DNA of 14,072 nt from GCA-2688105 sp964499445 (GTDB taxonomy: Bacteria > Chloroflexota > Dehalococcoidia > Dehalococcoidales > GCA-2688105). This document shows, in pieces, positions 1-7,146 of this stretch. The stretch lies in contig CAZCLE010000026.1 of assembly GCA_964499445.1 (NCBI GenBank), positions 1 through 14,072 of the forward strand, in the 5' to 3' direction. Position numbers and translations under genes: made by a program. The stretch's first letter is position 1, and each line of letters opens with the position of its first letter. A model generated the notes under the pieces. That model did not search any database. It had not been told where the DNA came from and saw nothing but the letters and a program-made list of their open reading frames with translations.

Positions 1-402
1 CATGATATTGATATGGAGCTTACCGGAGGAGATATGAGCCAGCATAGTAAGCTGGGGGCTGACCTGGCCAGGGAACTGGGAGCTAGTGAGGCTATGGCTC
101 ATGCCATCCTGTGTCATAATGCTGCCCATGGCGTTCCCTTGGAGACAAAGCTGGATAAGGCTCTATTTTGCGCCGACCCGCTAACCGGCTTAATCGTGGC
201 TGCGGCTCTGGTTCGCCCCGATAAAAAACTGGCCGGTGTTGAAACTAAGTCGGTAATGAAGAGATTTAAGGAAAAGAGCTTTGCCGCTGGGGCAAATAGA
301 GAGCAGATTTCACAGTGTAGTGAACTCGGACTTGAGCTTGACGAGTTTATTGAGCTAGGGTTGAAGGCAATGCAGGGAATTGCTGCCGACCTCGGTCTGT
401 AA
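1..402 (+). CDS. HD-domain phosphohydrolase, 3' part (5' end outside window)
   Basis: The reading frame is open from base 1 and ends with TAA at 400-402, giving 133 codons. It opens with His-Asp (HDID), which I read as the HD metal motif itself, so the true start and an upstream metal-binding His lie left of the window; the ATG at 13 is internal. Other likely metal or active-site residues, numbered from window codon 1, are H15 (QHS), H39 (CHN) and D59 in ADPLTGLIVAA. That last segment, followed by RPDKKLA and a C-terminal EFIEL..AMQ helix, is typical of the small (about 180-190 aa) HD/HDIG hydrolases found in Dehalococcoidia and clostridia. HD proteins are metal-dependent phosphohydrolases; the substrate cannot be told here. 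The gene converges on sbcC with only 5 nt between the two stop codons. The family assignment is fairly secure; the biological role is unknown. Confidence 0.8.
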   Translation, partial: HDIDMELTGGDMSQHSKLGADLARELGASEAMAHAILCHNAAHGVPLETKLDKALFCADPLTGLIVAAALVRPDKKLAGVETKSVMKRFKEKSFAAGANREQISQCSELGLELDEFIELGLKAMQGIAADLGL

Positions 403-407
403 AATAG

Positions 408-2978
408 CTAGCTCATCTCAAGCGTTGAGCCGTCAGCAGTTTTGATGACATCAATGCGGGTGGGGAAGGCATCTCTAAGCTCCTCAATATGAGTGATAAC
501 CAGTATCTTGTCAAAGTCGTCTTGAATAGAGTTTATCGCCTCTTTAAGTTTTTCTATGCCGGTACTGTCTTGAGTGCCAAAGCCTTCATCAATGACCAGG
601 GTGGGCAGTGGGGCTCCGGCTCGTCGGGCTAGTAGCTTGGACAGGGCAATACGAATGGCAAAGTCAATGCGGAAGGCTTCACCACCGCTAAACATTTCAT
701 AATTTCGCATTCCCAGCTCGTCAGAGATATTAATATCCAGGGTTTCTAGTAAATCTCCTTTCTTCGTTTCCCGCTGGGTCTCAATTTTTAGGTGCATTCT
801 ATTATCGGTCATCCGTCCCAATAGTTTATTAGCTTCAGCTTCAATTTCGGGGAGTGCCATTTCAATGAGCAGGGCTTGTATTCCCTTTTTGCCGAAAGCT
901 TGAACCAGGTCTTTATATATCTTCTCTTCCCTTGACGCCTGAACCAGTAGTCTTTCCTTTTCCTTCCTTTTTATCTCCAGTTCCGAGCAGCGCTGGAGCT
1001 TTGCCTTAACGCTCCACATTATCTCCTGGGCTTGGCGTTGTTGGGCAACTAGCGCTTGGTATTCAGTTTCAGCCTGGGTTAAATCGCTGACTAGCTGGGG
1101 AAGTAAATCCAGTTCTTGACTCAGGTCTTGCTCTTTTTGTTTATCAACCTCCAGCCGCTGCCTCAGCTCTTGAGCCGCTACCTCAGCTCGGGAAGCCGCC
1201 TCCTTTTCCTGGTTGATGAGCCTATCGGCCTCTTCCAGCTTTCGCTTGGGGTCTTCATATTGTTCCAGGTTAATCAGGCGTTGACGCACCTGTTCATGCT
1301 GCCGGGAATCGTAGTCAAGCCTGGCTAATTCGTCTTCTTGCTCCCTTAGTGCCTGTTGCTCAGTAATGGCAAAGTCCTTCCTGGCTAGGCGCTCTTCAAT
1401 TTCGGTTAGGCTTTTTCTGGCCTCGTTTAGCTGGTTACCCGCCTCTTCAGCTTCGGCAATCTGCTGGTTGAGGATGCTGGCTTTGCCCTGGGCTGAGGCT
1501 CTATCCTGGTTTAGCCTGGTTTCTAGCCGGGATGTCTCATTTTCCAGCGACTCCAGCTTTATTTTGGTTTGGGCTAGCTCGGCTCGGTTTGACTCTAGAG
1601 AATCAGACTTGCTCTGCTTATCGGCGGCATATTTAGTCTCGATTAGCTGTAGACCTACCCTACCAACCTCGGTCTCACATAGCGGGCATTTAGCGCCCTC
1701 CTGAGTCAGCAGCAGGCGGAGCTTTTCTTCTATTTCCTTTATTTCCTGTTCTAGCTGGGTCTGGTTGGATTCCAGGTAATGAAACTGAGCTTGTAGCTCC
1801 TGGCTGCTTTGCCTTTTCTGGCGTAATGTTTCTTCTGGCTCAGCCAGCTGGCGCAGTTGAACCTGTATTTGCTGTAATTCACCTTTAAGCTGGGGCAGTT
1901 TTTGTGTTTCAGCTTCCAGTTCGGCGATTTTGTTTTGAGCCAGGGCATGGTCAGTAGTCAGGGCTTTCCCGGCTTGGACGATGGTCATCTCTAAATGGTG
2001 CTTGCGCTCGTTTAGCGTGGAAACCAGTCTAAACCTTTGGTCGAGTTCGTTATTTAATTTCCTGGCTTGGGTAAGCTGGGCATAGCCTTCTTCTATAGTG
2101 GAGCGCTGGGCGATTAACTCTTCATACTCTTTGATGCGGGAGTGGTGTTGTTTAATTTCCTCGTCCCGGCGCTCCAGTTCTCTTCTGGTGGTGGTTATGT
2201 GCTCCTCTATCTGGGTTAGTTGCTCCTGCTTATTATCCAGGGATTCCTTTTTCTGTCGCAGGCGATTGAGCCTGGATTCCGGCTCCTTAATTATCTTTTC
2301 TAGGTGGGAGAGCTCGCCTTCGGCTTGTGCCAACTCAGCCTGGTAGACCGGCTTCTGGTCTAATTCATCAATAATGTCTTTGATGGCGCTCTCAGCTAGA
2401 GCCTTTTCCGTTTCCTGCTGTTTAGCCAGCTCTCTGGCTTGCCCTTCCAGTTCATCATAGACGGCAAGTCCCAGAATATCAGCTAATACCTCTTTACGCT
2501 CAACGGGGCGCTTGATGGTGAATTCGTCAGCATGACCTTGCCGGAGGAGGGCGCTGTTGGTGAAGGTGGGGTAGTCCATATGTAGGACATCAATAATTTT
2601 CTGCTGGGTCTGGGTGACGCTGTTGCCGGTAATTGACCTGAAGCCATCCCCGGTAGCTATCTGGAATTCTAGTATGGTTTGCCCCGAGCGCCCGCGTCGC
2701 TTGGGCTTGGAGTGCTTGCGGATGATGCGATATGGCTGCTCACCTACGGCGAAGCCAAACTCCACCTCCATTTCAGGCTGACCGGAGTGAATGAGGTCGT
2801 CATCACTCTTGGCTCTGGTTCGTCCCCACAGTGCCCAGGTCATAGCGTCAATAAGGGTTGACTTGCCGTTGCCATTCTCACCGGAGATGCAGGCGGTGTG
2901 GATGCCGTCAAAAAGGAGGGGCGGGACATTGTCCCGGTAGCACATAAAGTTGCGCATTGATAGCTTAATAGGAATCAC
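408..2978 (-). CDS. sbcC: Rad50/SbcC-type exonuclease ATPase subunit
   Basis: This is a DNA double-strand-break repair ATPase of the SMC-like SbcC/Rad50 family, which normally works with the SbcD/Mre11 nuclease to process DNA ends and hairpins. With the GTG start at 2978 it has 856 residues. Walker A is GENGNGKST at about 33-41, long Glu/Gln/Lys-rich coiled coils run from about 170 to 650, and the zinc hook CPLC (C431, C434) sits at the apex. The ABC signature FSGGE is near S764, Walker B LVIDE at D797/E798, followed by the D-loop GTQD. The size is nearer archaeal Rad50 (about 880 aa) than E. coli SbcC (1048 aa). A TTG at 2984 is also in frame, but it lies 2 nt from GAGGAG (2988-2993). The GTG has 8 nt spacing and yields a family-like IPIKL N-terminus, so I chose it. 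No sbcD is adjacent in the window. All motifs are intact, so this is very likely functional. Confidence 0.93.
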   Translation of the reverse strand: MIPIKLSMRNFMCYRDNVPPLLFDGIHTACISGENGNGKSTLIDAMTWALWGRTRAKSDDDLIHSGQPEMEVEFGFAVGEQPYRIIRKHSKPKRRGRSGQTILEFQIATGDGFRSITGNSVTQTQQKIIDVLHMDYPTFTNSALLRQGHADEFTIKRPVERKEVLADILGLAVYDELEGQARELAKQQETEKALAESAIKDIIDELDQKPVYQAELAQAEGELSHLEKIIKEPESRLNRLRQKKESLDNKQEQLTQIEEHITTTRRELERRDEEIKQHHSRIKEYEELIAQRSTIEEGYAQLTQARKLNNELDQRFRLVSTLNERKHHLEMTIVQAGKALTTDHALAQNKIAELEAETQKLPQLKGELQQIQVQLRQLAEPEETLRQKRQSSQELQAQFHYLESNQTQLEQEIKEIEEKLRLLLTQEGAKCPLCETEVGRVGLQLIETKYAADKQSKSDSLESNRAELAQTKIKLESLENETSRLETRLNQDRASAQGKASILNQQIAEAEEAGNQLNEARKSLTEIEERLARKDFAITEQQALREQEDELARLDYDSRQHEQVRQRLINLEQYEDPKRKLEEADRLINQEKEAASRAEVAAQELRQRLEVDKQKEQDLSQELDLLPQLVSDLTQAETEYQALVAQQRQAQEIMWSVKAKLQRCSELEIKRKEKERLLVQASREEKIYKDLVQAFGKKGIQALLIEMALPEIEAEANKLLGRMTDNRMHLKIETQRETKKGDLLETLDINISDELGMRNYEMFSGGEAFRIDFAIRIALSKLLARRAGAPLPTLVIDEGFGTQDSTGIEKLKEAINSIQDDFDKILVITHIEELRDAFPTRIDVIKTADGSTLEMS

Positions 2979-3014
2979 CGGCAAAGCTCCTCAGATAACC
3001 ACCTTTGTTTAGTT

Positions 3015-3023
3015 ATTTTAGCA
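3015..3023 (-). promoter_or_regulatory. Candidate extended -10 promoter for sbcC
   Basis: Read on the minus strand, TGC-TAAAAT forms an extended -10 element (TGn plus a five-of-six match to TATAAT). Transcription would start near 3008, about 30 nt before the GTG start of sbcC. No convincing -35 hexamer is visible at 16-19 nt, as can happen for extended -10 promoters. The repeat at 3042-3118 lies just upstream. Confidence 0.4.
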
Positions 3024-3041
3024 TAGTCAGGGGATTTTTTA

Positions 3042-3118
3042 TCTACCTCACCCCCTCGGTCCCCCTCTCCTTCAAAGGAGAGGGGGAAGAAATAAAAAAG
3101 AGGGGCTTCGCCCCTCTT
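3042..3118. repeat. Two-hairpin intergenic palindromic repeat, copy A
   Basis: A leader TCTACCTCACCCC is followed by a 12-bp perfect palindrome, arms CCCCCTCTCCTT (3061-3072) and AAGGAGAGGGGG (3075-3086), with a 2-nt CA between them. A second perfect 9-bp stem follows: AAGAGGGGC (3098-3106), loop TTC, GCCCCTCTT (3110-3118). The same architecture recurs at 7071-7146 upstream of dnaG, with the first palindrome identical over 26 nt. It looks like a short dispersed intergenic repeat (REP/MITE-like), not coding sequence. Both copies lie in the same orientation relative to the gene that follows on the minus strand. Confidence 0.8.
3091..3118 (-). terminator. Rho-independent terminator (minus strand), second hairpin of repeat copy A
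   Basis: On the minus strand the 9-bp GC-rich stem (AAGAGGGGC / GCCCCTCTT) is capped by a GAA loop and directly followed by a T-rich run, TTTTTTATTT (3091-3100 region). This is a good intrinsic terminator for transcription coming from the zinc-ribbon gene or further upstream, insulating sbcC. It coincides with the repeat, so the repeat may have been co-opted; copy B at 7126-7146 lacks the T tract. Confidence 0.6.
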
Positions 3119-3261
3119 AAACTGCCCATATTAGGTTTGAAATGTGTTGAACGAAATGGCTTTTCGTGACATCAAAGTACTTGGAAAGTCTGAAACACTT
3201 CTAAACTACAGGGTGGAATACATTGGGGAAATGAGCGTATTTGTACAGGCAGGGAACCCCA

Positions 3262-3298
3262 CAATAAGCACACAGGCCGGGTATTCCCGGCCTGTGTG
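3262..3298 (-). terminator. Probable terminator hairpin behind the zinc-ribbon gene
   Basis: There is a perfect 13-bp inverted repeat, CACACAGGCCGGG (3269-3281) and CCCGGCCTGTGTG (3286-3298), with a 4-nt loop. On the minus strand it begins about 21 nt after the stop codon of the zinc-ribbon gene and is followed by CTTATTGT, a modest T-rich tail. The position fits a transcript end for that gene; the weak T tract lowers certainty about intrinsic termination. On the plus strand it is followed by TCTTTA and has no obvious gene to serve. Confidence 0.6.
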
Positions 3299-3319
3299 TC
3301 TTTACAGCTCAAATCGGTG

Positions 3320-3637
3320 TTATCTAGCCGGTTTTACTTTACGGTAGCAGTCGCTGCAGTATACCGGTTTGTCACCGCGCGGCTCAAAGGGTACCTCGGT
3401 CTGTTTGCCGCATGAGGCACAAGTCGCTGGGAACATCTGTCGCGGGGAGCCGTAGCTACTGGAACCACCGTAACTGCCGCCACCGCCCCGCTCAGACTTT
3501 CTCGCCTGGCGACATGAGGGGCAGCGCTTTGGCTCGTTGGTGTAGCCTTTGGACTGGTAGAATTCCTGCTCTTCAGCGGTGAAGTCGAATGCAGCCCCAC
3601 AATCGCCACAACTTAGTGTCTTATTCTGAAAACTCAT
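3320..3637 (-). CDS. Small double zinc-ribbon protein (zf-trcl family)
   Basis: A 105-residue soluble protein with two cysteine modules. The first is C10-x2-C13 with C39-x2-C42, and its context (KTLSC, FTAEEQEFY, NEPKRC) is characteristic of the 'probable zinc-ribbon' family I know as PF13451. The second is C73-x2-C76 with C94-x2-C97 (ATCASCGK, VPFEPRGDKPVYCSDC). A Gly/Ser/Tyr-rich linker (about 51-64) joins them. The start is the ATG at 3637: AGGAGG lies 7 nt upstream on the minus strand. The frame is open upstream to 3682, but that extension (MTGTLTKISD...) has no comparable site and would place the ribosome binding site inside the gene. The cysteine arrangement suggests zinc binding and perhaps RNA or DNA contact; the family's function is not established. 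It has its own promoter (3751-3779) and a hairpin after its stop, so it is probably monocistronic. Confidence 0.85.
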   Translation of the reverse strand: MSFQNKTLSCGDCGAAFDFTAEEQEFYQSKGYTNEPKRCPSCRQARKSERGGGGSYGGSSSYGSPRQMFPATCASCGKQTEVPFEPRGDKPVYCSDCYRKVKPAR

Positions 3638-3750
3638 TGGATAACCTCCTCTATCCGAAATTTTAGTTAGAGTTCCGGTCACCCAATACTAGATGAATTT
3701 GAGGTGATTCTAAGAAGCTTGTAATAACCTAAACTGCAACTATTGATTGT

Positions 3751-3779
3751 ATGATACACCAAACAGAGCCTCTTGTAAA
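3751..3779 (-). promoter_or_regulatory. Sigma-70 promoter for the zinc-ribbon gene
   Basis: On the minus strand TTTACA (3774-3779), a 17-nt spacer and TATCAT (3751-3756) form a good sigma-A-type promoter, each hexamer being one base off consensus. Transcription would start near 3744, giving a leader of about 107 nt before the ATG at 3637. That is long for a housekeeping leader and leaves room for post-transcriptional control. It lies between the rpoD stop and this gene, implying independent transcription. Confidence 0.65.
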
Positions 3780-3841
3780 ATGAGTGCAGGTTACCCTTGC
3801 GGTAACAATGTGACGAAGTGTTCAATGCCCCCTCTTTATTA

Positions 3842-5275
3842 TCACTCCAGATAATCCTTTAGTTTTCGGCTGCGGCTGGGGTGGCGCAGCTTGCGCAGTG
3901 CCTTGGCTTCTATCTGGCGGATTCGCTCCCGGGTTACATTGAACTCCTTGCCCACTTCCTCCAGGGTGCGACTTCGCCCATCCTCAAGCCCAAATCTGAG
4001 CTGGAGCACTCGCTGCTCCCTGGGGGTAAGGGTGGACAGCACCTCACTGATTTGCTCCTTGAGCAGTCGCTTGGTGGCGGCATCAACCGGTGGCAAAGCC
4101 CGACGGTCCTCGATAAAGTCGCCCAGGTGGCTGTCTTCCTCCTCACCTATAGGCGACTCCAGTGATATGGGCAGTTGGGCTACCTTAACTATTTCTCTGA
4201 CCTTTTCTGGAGGTATTTCCATTCCGGCACCGATTTCCTTGGGGGTAGGCTCTCGCCCGTGTTCCTGTGCCAGGCGGCGGCTTACCTTTAGCAATTTATT
4301 TATGGTCTCAACCATATGAACCGGGATGCGAATGGTACGAGCCTGGTCGGCTATAGCTCGGGTAATAGCCTGGCGAATCCACCAGGTGGCATAGGTGCTG
4401 AATTTATAACCTCTATGGTAATCAAATTTCTCTACGGCTCTGATTAGCCCGATATTCCCCTCCTGAATAAGGTCGAGGAGGGACATACCTCGTCCGACAT
4501 GTCTCTTGGCTACGCTGACTACCAAACGCAGGTTGGCTTCAGTGAGGTGCTTCTCGGCTTTTTCAGCTTCACGCTCAATATTTTCCAGGTAGTCTTTGAG
4601 CTGCTTTTCATGAACCTGAATTGAATTAGTGAAATCGGATCTGGTCACTAGGTTCTCTATGTCAGACAGAGAGACACTATCCTCGATAGCATTAAGGACT
4701 TCCTCGGGTAACAGGCTGCTATTTAGTGACAGATTAATGAGAATCTGTTCCGTTTCAATTATGGACTTACCTATCTGGCTAGCAATAGTTTGGACTAGTA
4801 GTTGGTCTAACGCGCCATCAATACTATCTCGCAATTTAGCATTGGTGATGCTGTCGATAAAGCTGGTGGTAGGGGCTAAATCAAGCTGTTTTTGGAGGGT
4901 AGGGATGATAGTAGGAGCCCGTCCTAGCTCTTCGAGTATAGCCATTATTATTTTAGTTGCTGAAGGTGGTCGGCCATATCTCTGTCGGAGGTCTTGTTTA
5001 ATCTTCAAGATGTGTTTACCCGCCTCTATCTTTTTGGCTAAGCTCTTTTCCTCCTTGGCGGTGAGGAGGGGCACTCTACCAATTTCATGGAGGTACATAC
5101 GGACCGGGTCGTCTACTACCTCCGGCTCTTCCAGTTGTTCTGGCGGCGCTTCTGGCTCGGGAGCTATCGGGGGTTCAGGCTCCTCGGCTAGTCTTTCCTT
5201 TGGAGGCGTCTCCTCTTCGTTCTTATCTTCTTGGGGTAGGAACTGTGTAGAGTTCTCACTGTTTTCTGAGTCCAT
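3842..5275 (-). CDS. rpoD: Primary sigma factor RpoD (sigma-70/SigA)
   Basis: The housekeeping sigma factor that directs RNA polymerase to -10/-35 promoters; 477 residues. Region 1.2 is at about 54-90 (DDPVRMYLHEIG). Region 2 runs from about 238 to 312, including ANLRLVVSVAKR, the core-binding DLIQEGNIGL and the -10-melting YKFSTYATWWIRQAI. Region 3 is about 313-395 (RIPVHMVE, SLESPIGEEEDS), and region 4 about 405-477 with the -35-binding helix-turn-helix (TLEEVGKEFNVTRERIRQIE). A classical region 1.1 is not recognisable; residues 1-53 are instead acidic and proline-rich. About 130 poorly conserved residues separate regions 1.2 and 2.1 (about 110-235). The ATG at 5275 lies 3 nt after the dnaG stop, with AGAGG inside the end of dnaG, so it is co-transcribed with dnaG, the classic primase-sigma pairing. 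Identification is secure. Confidence 0.97.
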   Translation of the reverse strand: MDSENSENSTQFLPQEDKNEEETPPKERLAEEPEPPIAPEPEAPPEQLEEPEVVDDPVRMYLHEIGRVPLLTAKEEKSLAKKIEAGKHILKIKQDLRQRYGRPPSATKIIMAILEELGRAPTIIPTLQKQLDLAPTTSFIDSITNAKLRDSIDGALDQLLVQTIASQIGKSIIETEQILINLSLNSSLLPEEVLNAIEDSVSLSDIENLVTRSDFTNSIQVHEKQLKDYLENIEREAEKAEKHLTEANLRLVVSVAKRHVGRGMSLLDLIQEGNIGLIRAVEKFDYHRGYKFSTYATWWIRQAITRAIADQARTIRIPVHMVETINKLLKVSRRLAQEHGREPTPKEIGAGMEIPPEKVREIVKVAQLPISLESPIGEEEDSHLGDFIEDRRALPPVDAATKRLLKEQISEVLSTLTPREQRVLQLRFGLEDGRSRTLEEVGKEFNVTRERIRQIEAKALRKLRHPSRSRKLKDYLE

Positions 5276-5278
5276 TTC

Positions 5279-7060
5279 TTACCTCTGTTGCTCCTGACGT
5301 CGTCTAGCTTTCTGAGCAAAAACCTCTCTCAGTTGAATACTAGGTTCTATCCCTTCCTCTTCAAGTTTAGCCAGGTCGGCACCGGTGCCTCCTGACTCGG
5401 CTTCGAGAGCAAATATCTCCGCTCTCTTGGCTTCCAGACTTTTAAGAAATATTTCCCGTAACCTGCGGACACAGTTATCATATTTTGGTTCTATTTGGTT
5501 GGCGGGTAAGCTCTTGTTAATTAGGGCATCAAGCTCCTCGTGTAGAGCAGTATCCAGCTGAGCCTTAAGTGATGACAGGTCATTAGCCTGCTGCCAGGCG
5601 ATAAAGATTTCACGGTTTTCGCTGCTCTGGAAATGTTTTGGTAAAAGACCTTCACCTTTGTCTTTAAGCTCAGGGTGCTGCAGAATCAGGGCAAGGCAAT
5701 ATTCCTCAAGAGGGCTGGACAAAAGCGGGCGCAGAGCCCGGGTCATAGCTTGTGGCTTTGGCTCTTTAATCTGGCGTCTACCCTGGCTAGCTTTGATTTT
5801 TCCCAGAGCCGCGTCCAGGCTACGTTCACTAAGTTTGAGTAGGCGAGCTAGTTTCTGCAAATAGTGAGCTTGGCGCACGGTGTCCTTTATCTCAGCCACG
5901 GTGGGCAGAAGCTTGTCTACGACTAAAGACTTATCCCTGGCTGTTTTCAGGTCGAGCTTAGCCGTAACCATATTGAAGGCATAATCAACTACAGGTAGCG
6001 CTTCTTCCATCAGGTGCTGCCAGTTTTGCTTATCTTCTCTAATAACGTCATCAGGGTCTTTGCCTCTGGGCAGGATGATAACCTTTACCTCGGCATCAAG
6101 CGTGTTTTCGTAACCTATACCCCGTAGCATGGCTGCTTCTCCGGCGGTATCGGCATCAAGGGCTAGCACCATATTTTTGGTTAGCCTTTTCAGGGTGTTG
6201 ACCTGCTTCTCGGTAACCGAGGTTCCCATAGAAGCCACCACGTTGTTGAAGCCATTCTGGTGGGCGGTGATAGTGTCCATATAGCCCTCGACAATTACCG
6301 CCATATTTTGCTGCCTGATAGCTGCCGTGGACAGGTTTATGCCGTATAAGATGCTACTTTTATCAAAGATTGGCGTCTGTGGCGAGTTGAAGTATTTAGG
6401 TGACGAATCATCAAGCGCTCTGGCCCCGAAACCGGTGGTGTGTTCTCTGGCATCAAGTATGGGGAACATCAACTGATTACGAAATCGGTCATGGGTTTTA
6501 CCTTCCTCGGTCTGAATCACTAAACCAGCGGCCAGCAGTTCACCCTCGGTATAGCCTCTTTCCGTTAGATATTGCTTTAAGCCGTCCCAGCTATTTAGAC
6601 TGTAGCCCAGTTGAAACTCGGCAACAGTTTTTGATGTCAGACCTCGGCTGGCGACATAGTTTCGTGCTTTGTCTCCGGACGGAGAGTTGACCAGCAGGTT
6701 ATGAAAGTATTGGGCGGCTGCCTCATTAACTTGGTATGCTCTTTCCTTCTCCTTTCCCTCAGCTCCCGGTTCAAACCGTGATGGGATGGTAACCCCTGCC
6801 CTTTGGGCGAGAAGACGCAGCGCCTCTCCAAAGTCAATGCTCTCCTTTTTCATAACGAAGGCAAAAACGTCGCCTCCGGTATTACAGGCGCCAAAGCAGT
6901 GCCAGCTCTGCTGTTCAGGATAGACGAAGAAGGAAGGGTGCTTCTCACTGTGGAAGGGACATAGTGCTCTGAAGGTCCGCCCCGTCTTTTTTAAAGAGGC
7001 ATACTGGCTAACCACGTCTACGATGTCTATCCTTTGCTTTATCTCGTCGATAACGCTCAT
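5279..7060 (-). CDS. dnaG: DNA primase DnaG
   Basis: It synthesises RNA primers for chromosome replication; 593 residues, close to the usual 580-650. The N-terminal CHC2-type zinc domain carries C34, H37, C55 and C59 (LCPFH then WHCFGAC). The final pair is Cys-x3-Cys where most DnaG proteins have Cys-x2-Cys. The catalytic core includes RFRNQLMFP near 192-200. The TOPRIM domain has VEGYMD (E258) and ALDADTAG (D302, D304). The C-terminal part (about 440-593) is the region expected to bind the replicative helicase. The ATG at 7060 has only a distant GAGGT 13 nt upstream, contributed by the end of repeat copy B, so initiation may be weak. rpoD follows after 3 nt. Upstream is a repeat-filled 272-nt gap after dgt. 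Identification is secure. Confidence 0.96.
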   Translation of the reverse strand: MSVIDEIKQRIDIVDVVSQYASLKKTGRTFRALCPFHSEKHPSFFVYPEQQSWHCFGACNTGGDVFAFVMKKESIDFGEALRLLAQRAGVTIPSRFEPGAEGKEKERAYQVNEAAAQYFHNLLVNSPSGDKARNYVASRGLTSKTVAEFQLGYSLNSWDGLKQYLTERGYTEGELLAAGLVIQTEEGKTHDRFRNQLMFPILDAREHTTGFGARALDDSSPKYFNSPQTPIFDKSSILYGINLSTAAIRQQNMAVIVEGYMDTITAHQNGFNNVVASMGTSVTEKQVNTLKRLTKNMVLALDADTAGEAAMLRGIGYENTLDAEVKVIILPRGKDPDDVIREDKQNWQHLMEEALPVVDYAFNMVTAKLDLKTARDKSLVVDKLLPTVAEIKDTVRQAHYLQKLARLLKLSERSLDAALGKIKASQGRRQIKEPKPQAMTRALRPLLSSPLEEYCLALILQHPELKDKGEGLLPKHFQSSENREIFIAWQQANDLSSLKAQLDTALHEELDALINKSLPANQIEPKYDNCVRRLREIFLKSLEAKRAEIFALEAESGGTGADLAKLEEEGIEPSIQLREVFAQKARRRQEQQR

Positions 7061-7070
7061 CTGGTTATGT

Positions 7071-7146
7071 TCTACCTCACCCCTTTAATCCCCCTCTCCT
7101 TCAAAGGAGAGGGGGAATGGGTTATAAGAGAGGCTTCGCCTCTCTT
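7071..7146. repeat. Two-hairpin intergenic palindromic repeat, copy B
   Basis: The leader TCTACCTCACCCC and the 12-bp palindrome (arms 7090-7101 and 7104-7115) match copy A at 3042-3118. The second stem is AAGAGAGGC (7126-7134), loop TTC, GCCTCTCTT (7138-7146). Compared with copy A, one base differs in each arm at paired positions (G to A on the left, C to T on the right), so pairing is kept. It sits in the dnaG leader, 10 nt upstream of its ATG. Confidence 0.8.

Noticed and set aside
1751..1948. Second minus-strand frame inside sbcC as a sign of a frameshift
   Set aside because: The main sbcC frame is continuous through all motifs; the inner frame is a chance overlap in coiled-coil coding sequence.
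3144..3347. Plus-strand 67-codon ORF between sbcC and the zinc-ribbon gene
   Set aside because: No ribosome binding site, composition unlike a protein, and it runs through the 13-bp terminator hairpin and into the opposite-strand gene.
3638..3682. N-terminal extension (MTGTLTKISD...) of the double zinc-ribbon protein
   Set aside because: It would place the AGGAGG ribosome binding site inside the coding sequence; the family starts at MSFQNKTL.
3786..3815. Terminator after rpoD
   Set aside because: On the minus strand GTTACC-GCAAG-GGTAAC forms only a 6-bp stem with no T tract; too weak to call.
4629..5297. Plus-strand 222-codon open frame opposite rpoD
   Set aside because: Shadow of rpoD: Ser/Arg/Leu-rich low-complexity product mirroring the antisense codons, no ribosome binding site, and the rpoD frame is unmistakable.
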